From Theristus sp. LFF4_11 (Eukaryota > Nematoda > Chromadorea > Monhysterida > Xyalidae), in the NCBI GenBank assembly GCA_030248135.1, contig JASANC010000829.1:62001-126000 (forward strand): 64,000 nt of DNA, given 5' to 3'. The notes under the pieces were generated by a model. The model saw only the letters and a list, made by a program, of their open reading frames with translations. It searched no databases and was not told where the DNA came from. Shown piece by piece: positions 52,977 through 64,000 of this stretch (its first letter is position 1; every line of letters begins with the position of its first letter). Position numbers and translations under genes: made by a program.

Positions 52977-55900
52977 ATGGAACAACCGCCACCACCGGAA
53001 CAAGCAAACGACGACAGCTCAGCTGCGATGATGCACGTGCAACAGGTCGAGGAGCAAGAAACGCCGTTGTCAACTGCGGCCGCCAACGAATTTCAAGCGA
53101 TCGCAGCTTCAGCCGGCGGGCAAATGTCGCAGGAGCCAATCTTCGAGCAACTGCAACAAGCAGTGAGTGGTACAGTTTGGCTCAGTTCAATGCTGGCTGC
53201 ATTGTTGGTGAAAATCACTCATTGTGAAACCAAAACAAAGTATACAAATGTTGGTTTTACTTTATGGGCACTGTTTTGATGAAAATCAGCTTTCAATTGG
53301 TTGTTTCATTTGATTTGAAGGACTGTTCCATTTGCACACAAGTTCTACTATTCATTTATACCATAAGGCCCGTGATGTGAATGATTAAACGTGCTGAATT
53401 TCCTGAGGTTAAAATTTATTAACGGCCCTGAGCCCTCGCTTAATCTTATCAGGTGCCCGTTTTGGAGGCAGAACCCGATCCGCGAACTTTGCCGATGCCA
53501 CCGCCGTGTTCGGTGGATGGAGACGCAGAAACACACCAGCAAACGATCAACATGACACCGATACACCAAGAAGAGCAGACATACCCGATGACCACGACGA
53601 AGGATTCTGTCAGTGGTGGAGACGACGACGACGACGTGACGTATTTTTCGTTCGGAACTGGTTAGTTTCGATTCGGGTTGTCTTTGGGTCGTAGCCAATG
53701 TCTTGTTTTTTTGTAAGGAGGAGTCAATTTTTTCATTGCGTGTTCTTGCGTTATTTTGCAAGTTGCACTGGTGCCCACGATGACATTTACTTTGAGTTTG
53801 AGCTTTTTCTAGTTTCCGGATTAGGTTTTTTATCGATCTGCTGAGTGGTCACTTCACTTTTTTGTCTAATGAATTGAGTTGTCATAATTGATTTTGTTTT
53901 TGTAATGTTTCAACAACACTTCACACTTGAGATTTCACTGAAAGCCAGCTACTCAGTGAAGATAACAATCTGAAAGAAGATTTCAGATCGATCGTTGTTC
54001 TTCGTAAAAAAATTCTTTTCGTTTTGTTCTCCATGTGCACTTGTTCAGGTCAAATCGCAACAGCGTCCGGTCAGATATTCTACTGCCACGAACGATACGG
54101 TCTCTGTCAAATCGAGCACATTCAATTGCCGCAGCCGTACGAAGTTCGCGTGAAGCTTCGGCCGCTCTCGACGAAAGCACTGAGGGTGGACAACTTTCGG
54201 AGACTGGACTTCAGTGAATTCATTGAAATGGGCTTCACTGTTGGTCGGTTGGAGCGAGCAGTGTTTCATAAAATTGCAAACAGCGTTGCAACAAGGCTAC
54301 GTCGATAAAATTGAGAAGCACCGAATTTCATCTTATTTCAGTTTTTGTTCGCGAAACGCGAGTACTCTGATAAAAGTGTCGGAACAGCGTATAATACGAT
54401 GACCGAATGTAGAATAATTATGTTGCTCGCTCATGTACTGCTTTTTTGCAGAGCTAGATGTCGTCGGTGTCGTCGTGCACAATTCGTCCAGAACAAAACG
54501 AACAACGAACCGAGGCCAATTCGCGAAACACGTGGGCAGTAGAAAGTACACGATTCCTACAGGTGTTACAACTGAGCGGTGCACTATTGCTGTGTGATTC
54601 ATTTTGTTGCGATTCTACAAGCGCTCTGAATGAAATCACGGAGCATCATAGTTTCATGTTTTATCTGTTCTTTAACGTGGCGTGAGGGAACTGAAATTTT
54701 TGTGATTCATGAATTTATTCAGACGCACATAGGGTTGGCATGGTAAAAATACCGGTTTTTTTACCGGTAAAAAAGCACGTATTTATACGCGTTTTTTTAC
54801 CAGGGCAAAAATTGGTGTCTTGAAAAAAACGTGAAAAATACCGTTTCTGTATTTTTCCGGTTTTTTTCGTATTTTTCCGGTTTTTTTCAATTTCGGACCC
54901 TGAGTTTTTATATCATTTTTGATGAGAAAATGAGAAAATCTGTGACCAAGAAAAATATGATGACGAAATTGACACTGATGTTTTGAAAGAACTGTTAAGC
55001 GAGGTGCAAGAATCGGCTGGAGCTGCCGAGCTCAGCTGAAAATTTCAAAAATTCCAAATGTCGCTCAAAATTGTCTTTCTTACACAATTCTTTTTGTTTT
55101 CTTTTTGATCTGAATTCAAATTCAAGATTCTAAATCTAAATTCGGTTTAATTGCGTTATTGCAGCAAATTGTGTTCGTCTATTGTGACCAAAGACTGTCC
55201 GGTTAAAACGCTGTGGTTTTTCCTGTGTAATTGGTGGAATATTAACGATTGAGCAAAAGATAATGTTCGATTTATTGCTGACCTTTTGGGTTTTCAAGCC
55301 CAAACATATTTTATTTTCTTCGTTGGTGCACGATATTTTGAACAAAGCATTCTGAAAGCTGTTTTCACAAATCCTGGTTCAAGTTCAAAGTCGGCTGCGA
55401 AAAATATGGGGGTTTTACAACTTTTTGGCTTTCGTTTTTTTCCGGTAAAATTACCGTAATTTTACCGGTAATAATACAGGTTTTTTTACCACGATTTGAA
55501 AAAAACGGTATTTTGCCAACCCTAGACGCACAGTAGTGTGGCACTATTGAACTGCTAAGTTTTACAAAACTGACCCCTGGTTAGTTGAGTTCGCTCAGCT
55601 GATTGGCCAAATCAGTGTCGTAAAATAGCCAATCCAGTGTGGTCTGGTGTTAAATGTTCAACTTCACATAAGGCGAAGTTTAGCAATTAGTTTTTTGTGC
55701 GTACGCACGGACACGACACGTGAAAAATGGCCACGCGATTTAGAAATCGTGTCGTGTGTGCTATCTTAATGCATTACGGACACGATTAGTTTGCGCACGG
55801 GATTTAGAACGACGTTTGTGCGTACGGACAAAAAACTAAATGGTGTTTCCGCCTATAGAAGTTGTCTGATAACGTGCACAATATTCTGTTTTTCATTTTA

Positions 55901-58900
55901 TGATTGTTTTTAGCAGCAGCATCGAACGCTGCAAACGATGCAGCAACCGAGGGTGGTGCACGTACCCCATCGACTTTGGATTCGTTGAGCGACATTCTCA
56001 GTTTGCCAAAGACCTCGAAACCCGTCAAAGTGGCGCCGACCGAGGACGACGGTGAGAAACTGGAATTTCTCTCACATTGCAGTACTCAGCACACACAGTC
56101 GGCCTGGCTAGTTCGTAGTATTAGCTAACTCAAAAACGTATACAGCCAGCTGATTGGTTGATGCATGCATTGCTGTGGAGGCGCAGTTTGGTTTGCACAA
56201 GACGCATTCATGTTGCAGTATGTTTTAACTAGCTGAGCGGTCACTAAATACTGCAACATGACTGCTCCCATAGAATGCATGCATCAGTTGGTCACCAACC
56301 AATCAGCTAATTGGATATGTTATAGAGTTAGACTGTAATTGGTTGATTGCGCACACGTGTAGTTCGATTGTATTGCATTGCGGGTGACGCATTCACTCCG
56401 CTCAGGATGACGGCGAGAATGCATCAAACTACACGTGAGCGCGTAAACAACCAATCAGCTAACACCACAAACTAGCCAAACCGATTATAATTGAAATATT
56501 GCAGGGCGAATTACAGCCTGTGAGACAGTTTGCTTTCCTGTAGCTGTCGTGCTGAGTGTCTTGTTTCCACCGAGTGAGCAGAAAAACGTGGCCGTGCCGG
56601 CTGACGACCGGCTGACGTTCTTCTGGGAGTCGACAAACAGTGCGCAACTGTGCAGAGCGTTTTTCTCGTTGTTTCAGACCCACTGTCTAGCACGCAGGTG
56701 CACCGGAGTGCTGTGTCGGCACAGGTGAATCGAAACAACCGGGCAGACGTGCACGAGGTCGGCACATGTCGCACAATACGCATAGTTTTCGTTGTTTCAG
56801 TCAGAACTTTTAGTTTTGAAATCATGGCTTCTATTGGTTTTTCAAGTCGGGACCGTTTTTTCGTGCTCAATTTTTCTGTGGCTCTCTCCAATACAGACGC
56901 AATGGCACAAGCACGAACCAAACTCATAGTGCAAGTTCAGTGCAACACGCGCCTGCTCACCTGTTACAGAGTTTCAGTTTGAAGACAGTGCACTCTGTTA
57001 CATCTTATAACACAGTGATGTTCCGCAGTCACAAACAAACACTGGCACACATACAGTGATATCGTTTGAATGCGTCGGTGTGTGCAGTGCGTGTTTGTTA
57101 CTGTGCTAGCAACATCACATCCCCACTGACTTATAACAGAGTGCACACTTCTTCACACTAGGACTTGTTCATAAACCATTTCGTCTCCGCAACTTTATTA
57201 GCTGTAGCTCTATAAACAAACACAATTGACAACAAATTCCAAAGAAATCCACTGGGTAACAACAAGACATTTGCAGATCCAATACATGACAGCACGACCG
57301 ATCCAGTTGTCGAGCGGCCTCAAGCGCTGTCCAATTTGCAGTTTCGAGACGCCCTCTGCCACTTACATGACCTTGCACATGCGTGTGCACTCGATGGATC
57401 GCAACTTCCAGTGCGGCTATTGCACGTTTCGCTTTCAGACAAAACACGCCATGCAGCAACACGTGAAATTCGTGCACTTGTTACATGGTTGGTTTGCGTT
57501 TGCACTCCTCTCCTGGTCGCAACACCGTGAACTGTTGTGCAAATTGAAGGGGAAGTCCTAGTCTTAACGCGGTTCACTCTTTCCCATGGGAATCCCTGGT
57601 CTGAAGACCGTGCATCCTGCACGTTGTAGGGAAGTCCGCAGTGACAAGCTGTCGCCGCTGTGTGCTGGTGTCGTGCAGCACATTCGCTCGATAGCACTTG
57701 TATTTTAGGTGAGAAAGTGCATCGTTATGCGTTCAAGACTCCGGATTTCTCAGGGTTTTTTGAAACGCCCTTGGTTTCTTGTGACACCTAAACTCAAAAC
57801 TTCAGGTGTCTGGCAAAAAATTTAGGTGTCCAAAAACTGCTTCAAAAGGGCTGTCAACAACTGAATGCGCGTATCAGCCTGCACAGATTGCATGCATCAA
57901 CTGCACGTGTGTGTGCAACCAACCAATCAGCTAGTTAGATATGAGCGAAATGGACTGCAACCAATATTTTCCAAAAAAATCTGAAACTCCTCATTTGCAG
58001 ACGAGAAACTGAGGCCGCCGAACAGTGGCGCCGTTACGGAGTTTGTGTGCGAGTATTGCGAACGCGGCTTCAAGAGTGCACATCGACTGGCGCAGCATAA
58101 ACAGATTCATGAACAGCAGACAGCAGGCACAGAGTACACACTGCGGTGTCCGGATTGTTCGCTCGAGTTTGCGTCCATTGACGAACTCGACAGCCACATG
58201 CAAACGCACGGCACGCCAGGTGCGCGTGGGCCGAGCACATCGGCTGTTCGGTTGCCACCCCCAGGAGCGTCTGATTAGTTTTGTGATTATAACCAGTAAA
58301 ACAAATACAGACATTGAATTGTGCTAAGGTTGACTATTTATTTTACCGTGTATTTTGTGATTGTGTCATAAATCGATTTTCTCAGCCATAACATTTTCGT
58401 TTGTCTCTCAGAGACACGAACGCACGCTTGTGCGACGGAGCCGGAAACCGGCTGTACGCTGCGGTTCTCGAGTCCAACGCTGCACGCGATGCACATTCGC
58501 CTGCGGCACATTTCCAGCGTGCCGTTGGTCGATGCAGTTTGCGGTGGCGCCATGTTCGTTGGTCAGTCGACCTTGCGCGCGTATTGCTGTCAACTGTGCC
58601 CGTACAAGACGCAGAGCAAGAGTAGACTCGATCGGCATTTGTTGTGAGTCGTCTGCTGTGTTCGGGTGGGCGTGAGGAGACCCGAGGATGTTGCACTTGG
58701 CAGTTGGCTTGCCATCGCTGCATGTAAACCGTTTTTTATGACACAAATCGACTGTATCTGTATGATCTGACGAGTGTTGTATCCCTTTCGCAATACTTTC
58801 GAGCTGCATGATTCCAGAACGTACCAAATTTGTCAGGTCTCACTCGGACGAGCGTCCCTTCAAATGTCCGAAATGTTCGTTTCGATTCAAACTGGAAGAA

Positions 58901-61900
58901 GGCGCCGTGGATCATTTGAAGCGGCGTCATCCGGAGTTCTATGATGAGTTGGTCGAGAAACGCATGACCGTGTTGGAATGTAAGTGATCTGAGCTGCAAA
59001 GTGTCAGTGTCAAGTCAAGTCGTGTTTATGAATGCAGTATTTAGTGATGCGTAGCTCTGCGAATGCTAACATAGCTAGGTGTCACTAAATACTGCTTCAT
59101 GAACGCCTCTTTATGCCTGCAAATAGTTCATTGGTCGAACATTGTAATGCGGCAATCAATCAACAATTTGTGTGTATTGTGTCAATGGATGAGGGAACAA
59201 AGAGAAAACTGGGTTTTTTCAATCGACTCGGCTTGCTGATTTTTAGTTTTCACCAGTCCATTCGGAACTTATTTTATTCAGAGCGCAGTTCGTTTTTTGT
59301 TGTTTTTTCGTAGTAAACACGTCGGCAATAGAATAAAGTTGCATTCGCACTCACAATTCGTGTTGCAGTGAAAAATGAATTGCTGCGTCACGCGCTGGAG
59401 GAAGACGCCGCAAACGCGACGGACGGCAACAGCAGCGAGTTGAGTCGGTCGGAGTCAACCGAGACGCAGCTGGCGACCGCTGTGAGGGCGCTGGTCGCTG
59501 ACGCGAATGGGCAGCGCGATCAGGTAAAAAGGGGCAATGCAGAGAAGCAACTTTTCAATTTGTCGCCCCCACACCCATCGGTTCCAGAGACCCGGAAGAT
59601 ACGACACTCCGCTGGTAAGCGGTGAGTTGAGTTGGTCGGATCTCGGCGGCAGACTTGGAATTGACCGAGACTGAATTGGCCAGCGTGGTGAGAGCAGTCG
59701 CCGCTGGCACGATGGTGCAAGGCGATCAACGGCAGACGCCGCACACGACAGAGACAGAGAGATCGTTTTTTGTCGCTCTCGCAGCGACACGATCGTGTAT
59801 GCGAAACACATACGGTGACATTGCACTTGGAGTAAAAACCGCAATATAATTTTCACTTTTTGCTGTTTTTTCCTCAGACTACACAATCACCAACCACCAT
59901 AACACTACCACCGCAAACGACGGAGACCACCTCGATACAAACAGCATCCGGCCCAGACTCAAGGGACCAATCAGCGACGGACACGTCTGAGGCCGCTGGC
60001 CAACCAGCAGCTGCCACCGACAACATCAGCCAACCAACGGACAGCAGCGTCAGTGTGTCAGACGCGAATCAGAGGGTGCCGACCACCGTTGCAACGCCCG
60101 CCACCCCTGAGATCGGAAGCAAACTGCAAGCAAGCGCCAGCTGGGCCAACGTCGGCAGTGCGCCTGCACGCTCGTGGTCGCCTGCGCAGCCGGCGCGTTC
60201 GGCGCCCAATCAGACTCGAAATGCGATCGAGTGAGTTTTTTCTGGTTTGTTCTTGATAGAATTTTTGAAACTGAAGATTGCGCAGTTTGTTCATGGTGTG
60301 TTTTTATTCTAATACTTTCTGAATTTATTGGTAGCTCTCCTAACCTGCTGCTAGAAAGTCGAAACTAATCAAACCAAGTACAACCAGAATAGCGGTGGAA
60401 CGTGAGTTTCGAAATTGACCGGCTGTAGACTACGACGTGTAGTTTGCAGGTTAAAAACCAACAAACTAGTGTGGTTTTGTTTAGTATATGGACGACTGAG
60501 CCCCGCCCAGGGGTGTGTGCGGCACTTGTGACTTGTGCAGACAGACACGCCCCACTTGACGGCGTTCTCCATACCTTTTTCTAAGTTAGCCGTGGCGTGG
60601 TGACTGGAAAACGTTGCCTAAATTGCTGTTCGTCCGTTCACCATTCATTTCGTAACGGGGTACACGTTCATGGGATTGCAGCGCACCACTGAAGCCACGC
60701 GAATACTTTGAATGCGACGTTTGCTCGAAGACGTTCGACAAGCCGTCGAAGTTGATCATGCACATGCGCACGCACACCGGCGAGAAGCCGTGGCTCTGCG
60801 ACGTCTGTGGCAAAGGATTCGCGTCGCGCGACTCACTCCGCTACCACACGTTCACCTACCACACCGGTGAGCGAAAGCTGTTCTTGGTTTGCTCGGTGTC
60901 CCACTCTGCACCCCACCGTTTCCAGAAAACCCGATGGTTGTGGCAAATTAAAGGTAGCACAAATATGTCAGTAGCAGTTTTGTTTATTGATATTGGTGCA
61001 CTTTTTTCGATTTGTCATTTCAGTACCGGGACAAGCCGTGGAGACTGTATTTGAATATACCGCCGACGGAACCGTAATCGCTTCAGGTTTGTGTTTTTTT
61101 TTCAAATTACACGTCATGCTGATTTGCAACTGATTGTGTTCTATCCCAGAGTTCCGTTTTTTCTCGTTCAAAGTGCTTCGCCATCGCCAATGTGTGTACT
61201 TCAACGCGATTTGAAGAAGTTGAAATGTGATGCTTCGTGAATTTCTTCGCAAGCATTCAGTGGTGTGATAGCACTACTGGACTACCAAGCTTCTGTGAAA
61301 GTGGCTGCGTTCCGTGAAAGTGCCCTCGTGCGGATGTCATTTTTGCACTTTTGTTCGTCAGAACAACCGGCCGAGCAGTACGCGTGCACGGTGTGCGAGA
61401 AGTCGTTTTGCCTGAAACGAGCCCTGCAGCGACACATGATGACGCACATGGACGCCAAGGAGTTTCAGTGCGACCAGTGTGATTGTGCTTACAAGTGAGA
61501 TCTGTTAACAAGCCGAAACTGGGTTAACAAGCAGTGACGTTGCACTGTCAACAAACACACAGGCACCGCACACGTCAGTGCTGACGCGCTTGCTACTGTA
61601 CCATGCGTGTGTGTGTGCGCGTGTTTGTTTGTCACTCTGCAACATTATTCATAGGGAGTTTATCATGTCAGCTTGATAACATCTGTCAGATACAAAACGT
61701 CGCTGGACACGCACAAGAAGGTCGAGCATGGTATCGGGCGCAACTTTGACATGGAACGCATGAAACCCGGCTTCAATGGTTAGTAACTTCAGTTTCAGTT
61801 TAGTTTTAGAAAAATTTCCACTGACGGTTATAACGCAGTGATGTTGTGCAGCAGTCACGAACAAACACACAGGCACAGATGTGCTACCACGCGCGTTGCA

Positions 61901-63407
61901 TTTGTGTGTGTGCCAGTGTGATGGTTTTGCCATGTCATAAACCAAGGACACTGCCTTCAAACTGGGACTTCACTAGTGTTGCGATTCTGCACGCACGATC
62001 ATGCGTTGATCATGATCACATTACTTGCGAATGCGTTGTCGCCGAAATGTGACGTGCGGACATGCGAAAGTTGTGTTTGACTGAGATTTGCCAACGAGCC
62101 TGCATTCATTTCAGTCGCTGCCAACCGCTACGAGTGCGACCGCTGCCACCAATTGTTCAAATGGCGTAAATCGTTGAACAAACACGTCGAGCGCGACGAG
62201 TGCACCGAGCGCAATGCGGTGGAGGTGCACTGCGACGGCGATGTCGGCGAGACGCTCGGTCGGGCATTGGCGAGAAACGTGACATTGTAGCTCATAGACG
62301 ACGGTCGCGAACGAAACAGCGCGTTCAGTGTTCGGCTGTGCGGCTTTTCCACGAATCCATTCAACATTACTCTGCCTTTTCTGTACTAAAAGATGATACG
62401 TACATTGATGCTGCACGATGCGGGGTCAGGTGCGGCCCACCCATTTCCGGCCCACACATTAGCGTGCCGACATTAGCGTCCCACCCATTAGCGGCCTGAC
62501 ACGCGCGTATTCAATTAATCAGCTCGTTACAAACGTTTTCAAACATTCCAGTAAACATAGACGGTGCCACAGAAGAGGCTGAGGAAGCAGACACCTCGAT
62601 CGATCAATCCGACTCGTCCGAACGTCGAAACACCCCGGAAAGCGGACGGCAGAGCAGGAGGAAACGTGCGTCGAGCTCGAAACTGAGCCCATCGGAAACT
62701 GACGATGCGGACAATCAAGACGTGTTCGGCAGACGCTTGACGCAAAAGCAACAGCAAACGAGAAAACGGCCGAGGTTGAGCGGGGGCGGTAATCCGGCCG
62801 TGCAGGCGGTCAGTGAAGCGACGGCCGAATTGGTGCGTTCAAGAACGCCGAAACTGATTTGCATTTGGCAGTTGCTTTTGGTAAATGATGTGAAATGGTT
62901 TGAATGGAATTTTGTCTTGAATGAAATTTTGGGGAATTTAATAGGTGACTTTGTTTTGACTTGGTTGGAATGCCTGTTGATTGGTTGATGCAACCAATTA
63001 GCTGAATGGATGTCGAATCAGTAAAGGTTTGAATGTGGTTGACTGAAATAATGCGGCGAGTGATTGGAATGCCCGTTGATTTGTTGCACCAGACTTTCAC
63101 ATAATGCAGCAAAATAAAATCGTGACAAACAACAGCGAAAGTGGAATGCTTCGATTATTGAAGTAAACATAACATTTTATTTTCTATATTTTATTGTATT
63201 TTTTTATTTTAAAAACCCAATCTCAATGCCTTTTTCTAGAACCAACCAAACCAACAACAACAAGTGCAACCGGTCAATGCAGTACCGGATGAAACTGTCA
63301 CAGCTGTGCAGGCAATCGAGTCAGACCAGCCAGCACAACCGGTTGAGACGCCGCCCACCCGGGCCAGCACGCGAGCCCGCAGAGCACCGCGGGTGCTCAC
63401 AAGATGA
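52977..63407 (+). CDS. C2H2 zinc-finger protein, 11 fingers, probable DNA-binding regulator
   Basis: Probable nuclear nucleic-acid-binding protein. Exons: 52977-53162, 53453-53660, 54049-54243, 54452-54562, 55914-56051, 56678-56724, 57277-57487, 58001-58219, 58412-58643, 58837-58979, 59369-59523, 59590-59614, 59653-59831, 59878-60230, 60682-60866, 61024-61086, 61362-61494, 61690-61778, 62115-62258, 62552-62832, 63240-63407; 1154 residues, phases consistent. The Pro/Gln/acidic N-terminus precedes fingers 1-6 (CPICSFETPSATYMTLHMRVH, abbreviated here to its pattern, through CPKCSFRF), a Ser/Thr/Pro linker of about 240 residues, then fingers 7-11. Fingers 7 and 8 are joined by the classic HTGEKP linker. 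Finger 11 ends in Cys rather than His. The tail is Ser/Arg-rich with SRRKR and TRKRPRL, likely nuclear signals. An alternative in-frame ATG is at 52947. The 25-nt exon 12 and the exon 3 and exon 19 donors are tentative. No ortholog name is justified. Confidence 0.85.
54730..55524. mobile_element. hAT-like non-autonomous element 3
   Basis: 795 bp beginning TAGGGTTGGCATGG and ending TTTTGCCAACCCTA, flanked by a perfect 8-bp target duplication GACGCACA (54722-54729 and 55525-55532). Many ACCGGT-containing TTTTTACCGG motifs lie near both ends. A short acidic frame near 54920-55038 could be a remnant of a coding region. In intron 4 of the zinc-finger gene. Confidence 0.88.
56130..56335. repeat. 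CCAATCAGCT-type inverted repeat with palindromic copy c nested inside
   Basis: Outer arms read CAGCTGATTGGTTGATGCATG and GCATGCATCAGTTGG then CCAATCAGCT. Between them, 56201-56269 is a copy of the short palindromic family (GCATTCATGTTGCAGTATG to ACTAAATACTGCAACATGAC). Zinc-finger gene intron 5. Confidence 0.7.
56340..56460. repeat. 120-bp inverted repeat with ACACGTGTAGTT arms
   Basis: GGTTGATTGCGCACACGTGT with AGTT faces AAACTACACGTGAGCGCG followed by AACCAATCAGCT. It directly abuts the preceding inverted repeat. Zinc-finger gene intron 5. Confidence 0.65.
56968..57168. repeat. GTGCACTCTGTT-type palindromic repeat, best preserved copy
   Basis: About 200 bp opening AGTTTGAAGACAGTGCACTC and closing GAGTGCACACTTCTTCACAC. 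The inner arms are CACAGTGATGTT with CACAAACAAACACTGGCACA, and the opposite strand of the same. Zinc-finger gene intron 6. Confidence 0.7.
59026..59107. repeat. short palindromic element, copy d
   Basis: About 82 bp opening TATGAATGCAGTATTTAGTG and closing ACTAAATACTGCTTCATGAA, in intron 10 of the zinc-finger gene. Same family as 5441, 9349 and 56201. Confidence 0.75.
61518..61650. repeat. GTGCACTCTGTT-type repeat, diverged copy
   Basis: Contains GTTGCACTGTCAACAAACAC with ACAGGCACCGCACAC facing GTGTGTGTGTGCGCGTGTTT. Same family as 56968-57168. Zinc-finger gene intron 17. Confidence 0.6.
61790..61975. repeat. GTGCACTCTGTT-type repeat, diverged copy
   Basis: Contains ACGCAGTGATGTTGTGCAGC with ACGAACAAACACACAGGCAC facing TTTGTGTGTGTGCCAGTGTG, and the outer motif CACTGCCTTCAAACTGGGAC. 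Zinc-finger gene intron 18. Confidence 0.65.
62430..62500. repeat. degenerate 15-nt period minisatellite, array 4
   Basis: About five units such as CCGGCCCACACATTA and GCGTCCCACCCATTA, with exact or near-exact 15-nt spacing, in intron 19 of the zinc-finger gene. The consensus differs from the array at 5665 but the period and the GGCC-like joint are the same. Confidence 0.65.
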
Positions 63408-64000
63408 CGTGGTCGGGCCATGGGGGTGGTTTCTGATTTGTGTTAACCTTTATTTCTGGATAGATCATAGATGTGGTTGATCATAATGTATCGATACTTG
63501 ACTTGCAGTGGTTTCCATGTGATGTTCTGACTGTCTGCCCATGTGAATTACGTTCTGAATTTCAATCTTGAATGATGTGGTTATTGTAAGGTCTCTGATC
63601 ATTTCAATAGTATTATTGTTAATGTTTTCGTGCATTGTATAATTGTTGCTTTGTGTGTGTCTGTGTGTTGTATTTTTTTCGGAGGTTTTTATTTTGTTCT
63701 CTTTGTGGGTCAGGGTCCATGTTGGTTCGTTTTATATCCGTCTTGTTATTTCGTTGTTCTGGTATTTTCAGGCGTCGTCATTGACTTTTTATGTAATTTA
63801 TTGCTTTTTCTGTTAGCATTTGCTAAATATTTTTTAGAGTTCCTTCTGATTTAAGAACTGAAAACCATGTAGCATTTTCTGAAGTTGATTTGATGGTTTT
63901 TATTTGTGAAAATATGACATGGGATAAACCGTACCAAGTAAGAAAATCGGATCGTTTTTTGTTCCAATTGGTCCGCCTGGCCGGTCAACCAGTTTGCTTC
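63408..64000. other. downstream of the zinc-finger gene
   Basis: T-rich sequence following the stop codon, probably 3' UTR and intergenic. No exon of a following gene was recognised before the window ends. Confidence 0.5.

Noticed and set aside
57598..57700. Additional zinc-finger exon
   Set aside because: The stretch has no Cys/His finger spacing and looks like part of a CGTGCA repeat.

Overview
The window is eukaryotic and almost certainly from an invertebrate animal. Every gene is split by GT-AG introns, the exons are GC-richer than the AT-rich introns, and the gene set is animal: a KIF1/KLP-6-type kinesin-3, NTMT1, GCP2, ALG5, iodotyrosine deiodinase, an invadolysin-type peptidase, a secreted PAN/mucin/EGF protein and an 11-finger C2H2 protein. 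The KLP-6-like kinesin, SUP-18-like deiodinase and secreted PAN/mucin protein fit a nematode (perhaps an early-branching one), but I cannot fix the phylum from sequence alone. No prokaryotic, organellar or viral genes were seen, and no tRNA, rRNA or CRISPR.

Layout: 1-7869 (+) 3' part of a kinesin-3 gene; 8901-12333 (-) NTMT1, convergent with the kinesin; 13611-23546 (+) gamma-tubulin complex component 2, divergent from NTMT1; 25082-32958 (+) ALG5, whose last intron carries a 5 kb Helitron-like tandem array; 34659-36394 (+) iodotyrosine deiodinase; 37021-41786 (+) leishmanolysin-like metallopeptidase; 42164-46183 (+) secreted PAN/mucin/EGF protein with a duplicated unrecognised domain; 46184-52976 a gene-poor block of nested transposable elements; 52977-63407 (+) C2H2 zinc-finger protein. 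Exon models were built by hand from splice motifs, phase agreement and family homology. Seven models close in frame from ATG to stop; the kinesin is open at its 5' end. The genes do not form a pathway, so this is ordinary gene-by-gene animal organisation.

The most striking content is repetitive. Three elements of different sequence begin TAGGGTT, end AACCCTA and have perfect 8-bp target duplications (hAT-like). There are three copies of a 265-275 bp TA-flanked MITE and two CAGGGTGA-ended elements, one retaining a degenerate helix-turn-helix transposase start. Two long inverted-repeat elements have other elements nested inside them. A palindromic family of about 85-120 bp occurs four times. 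Most unusual are four short arrays, at four separate places, of degenerate repeats with the same 15-nt period. In the genes, the points worth a second look are a Ras-association-like segment predicted inside GCP2, the duplicated domain in the secreted protein and its apparent GC-AG intron, and an exon-scale internal duplication in the zinc-finger protein.
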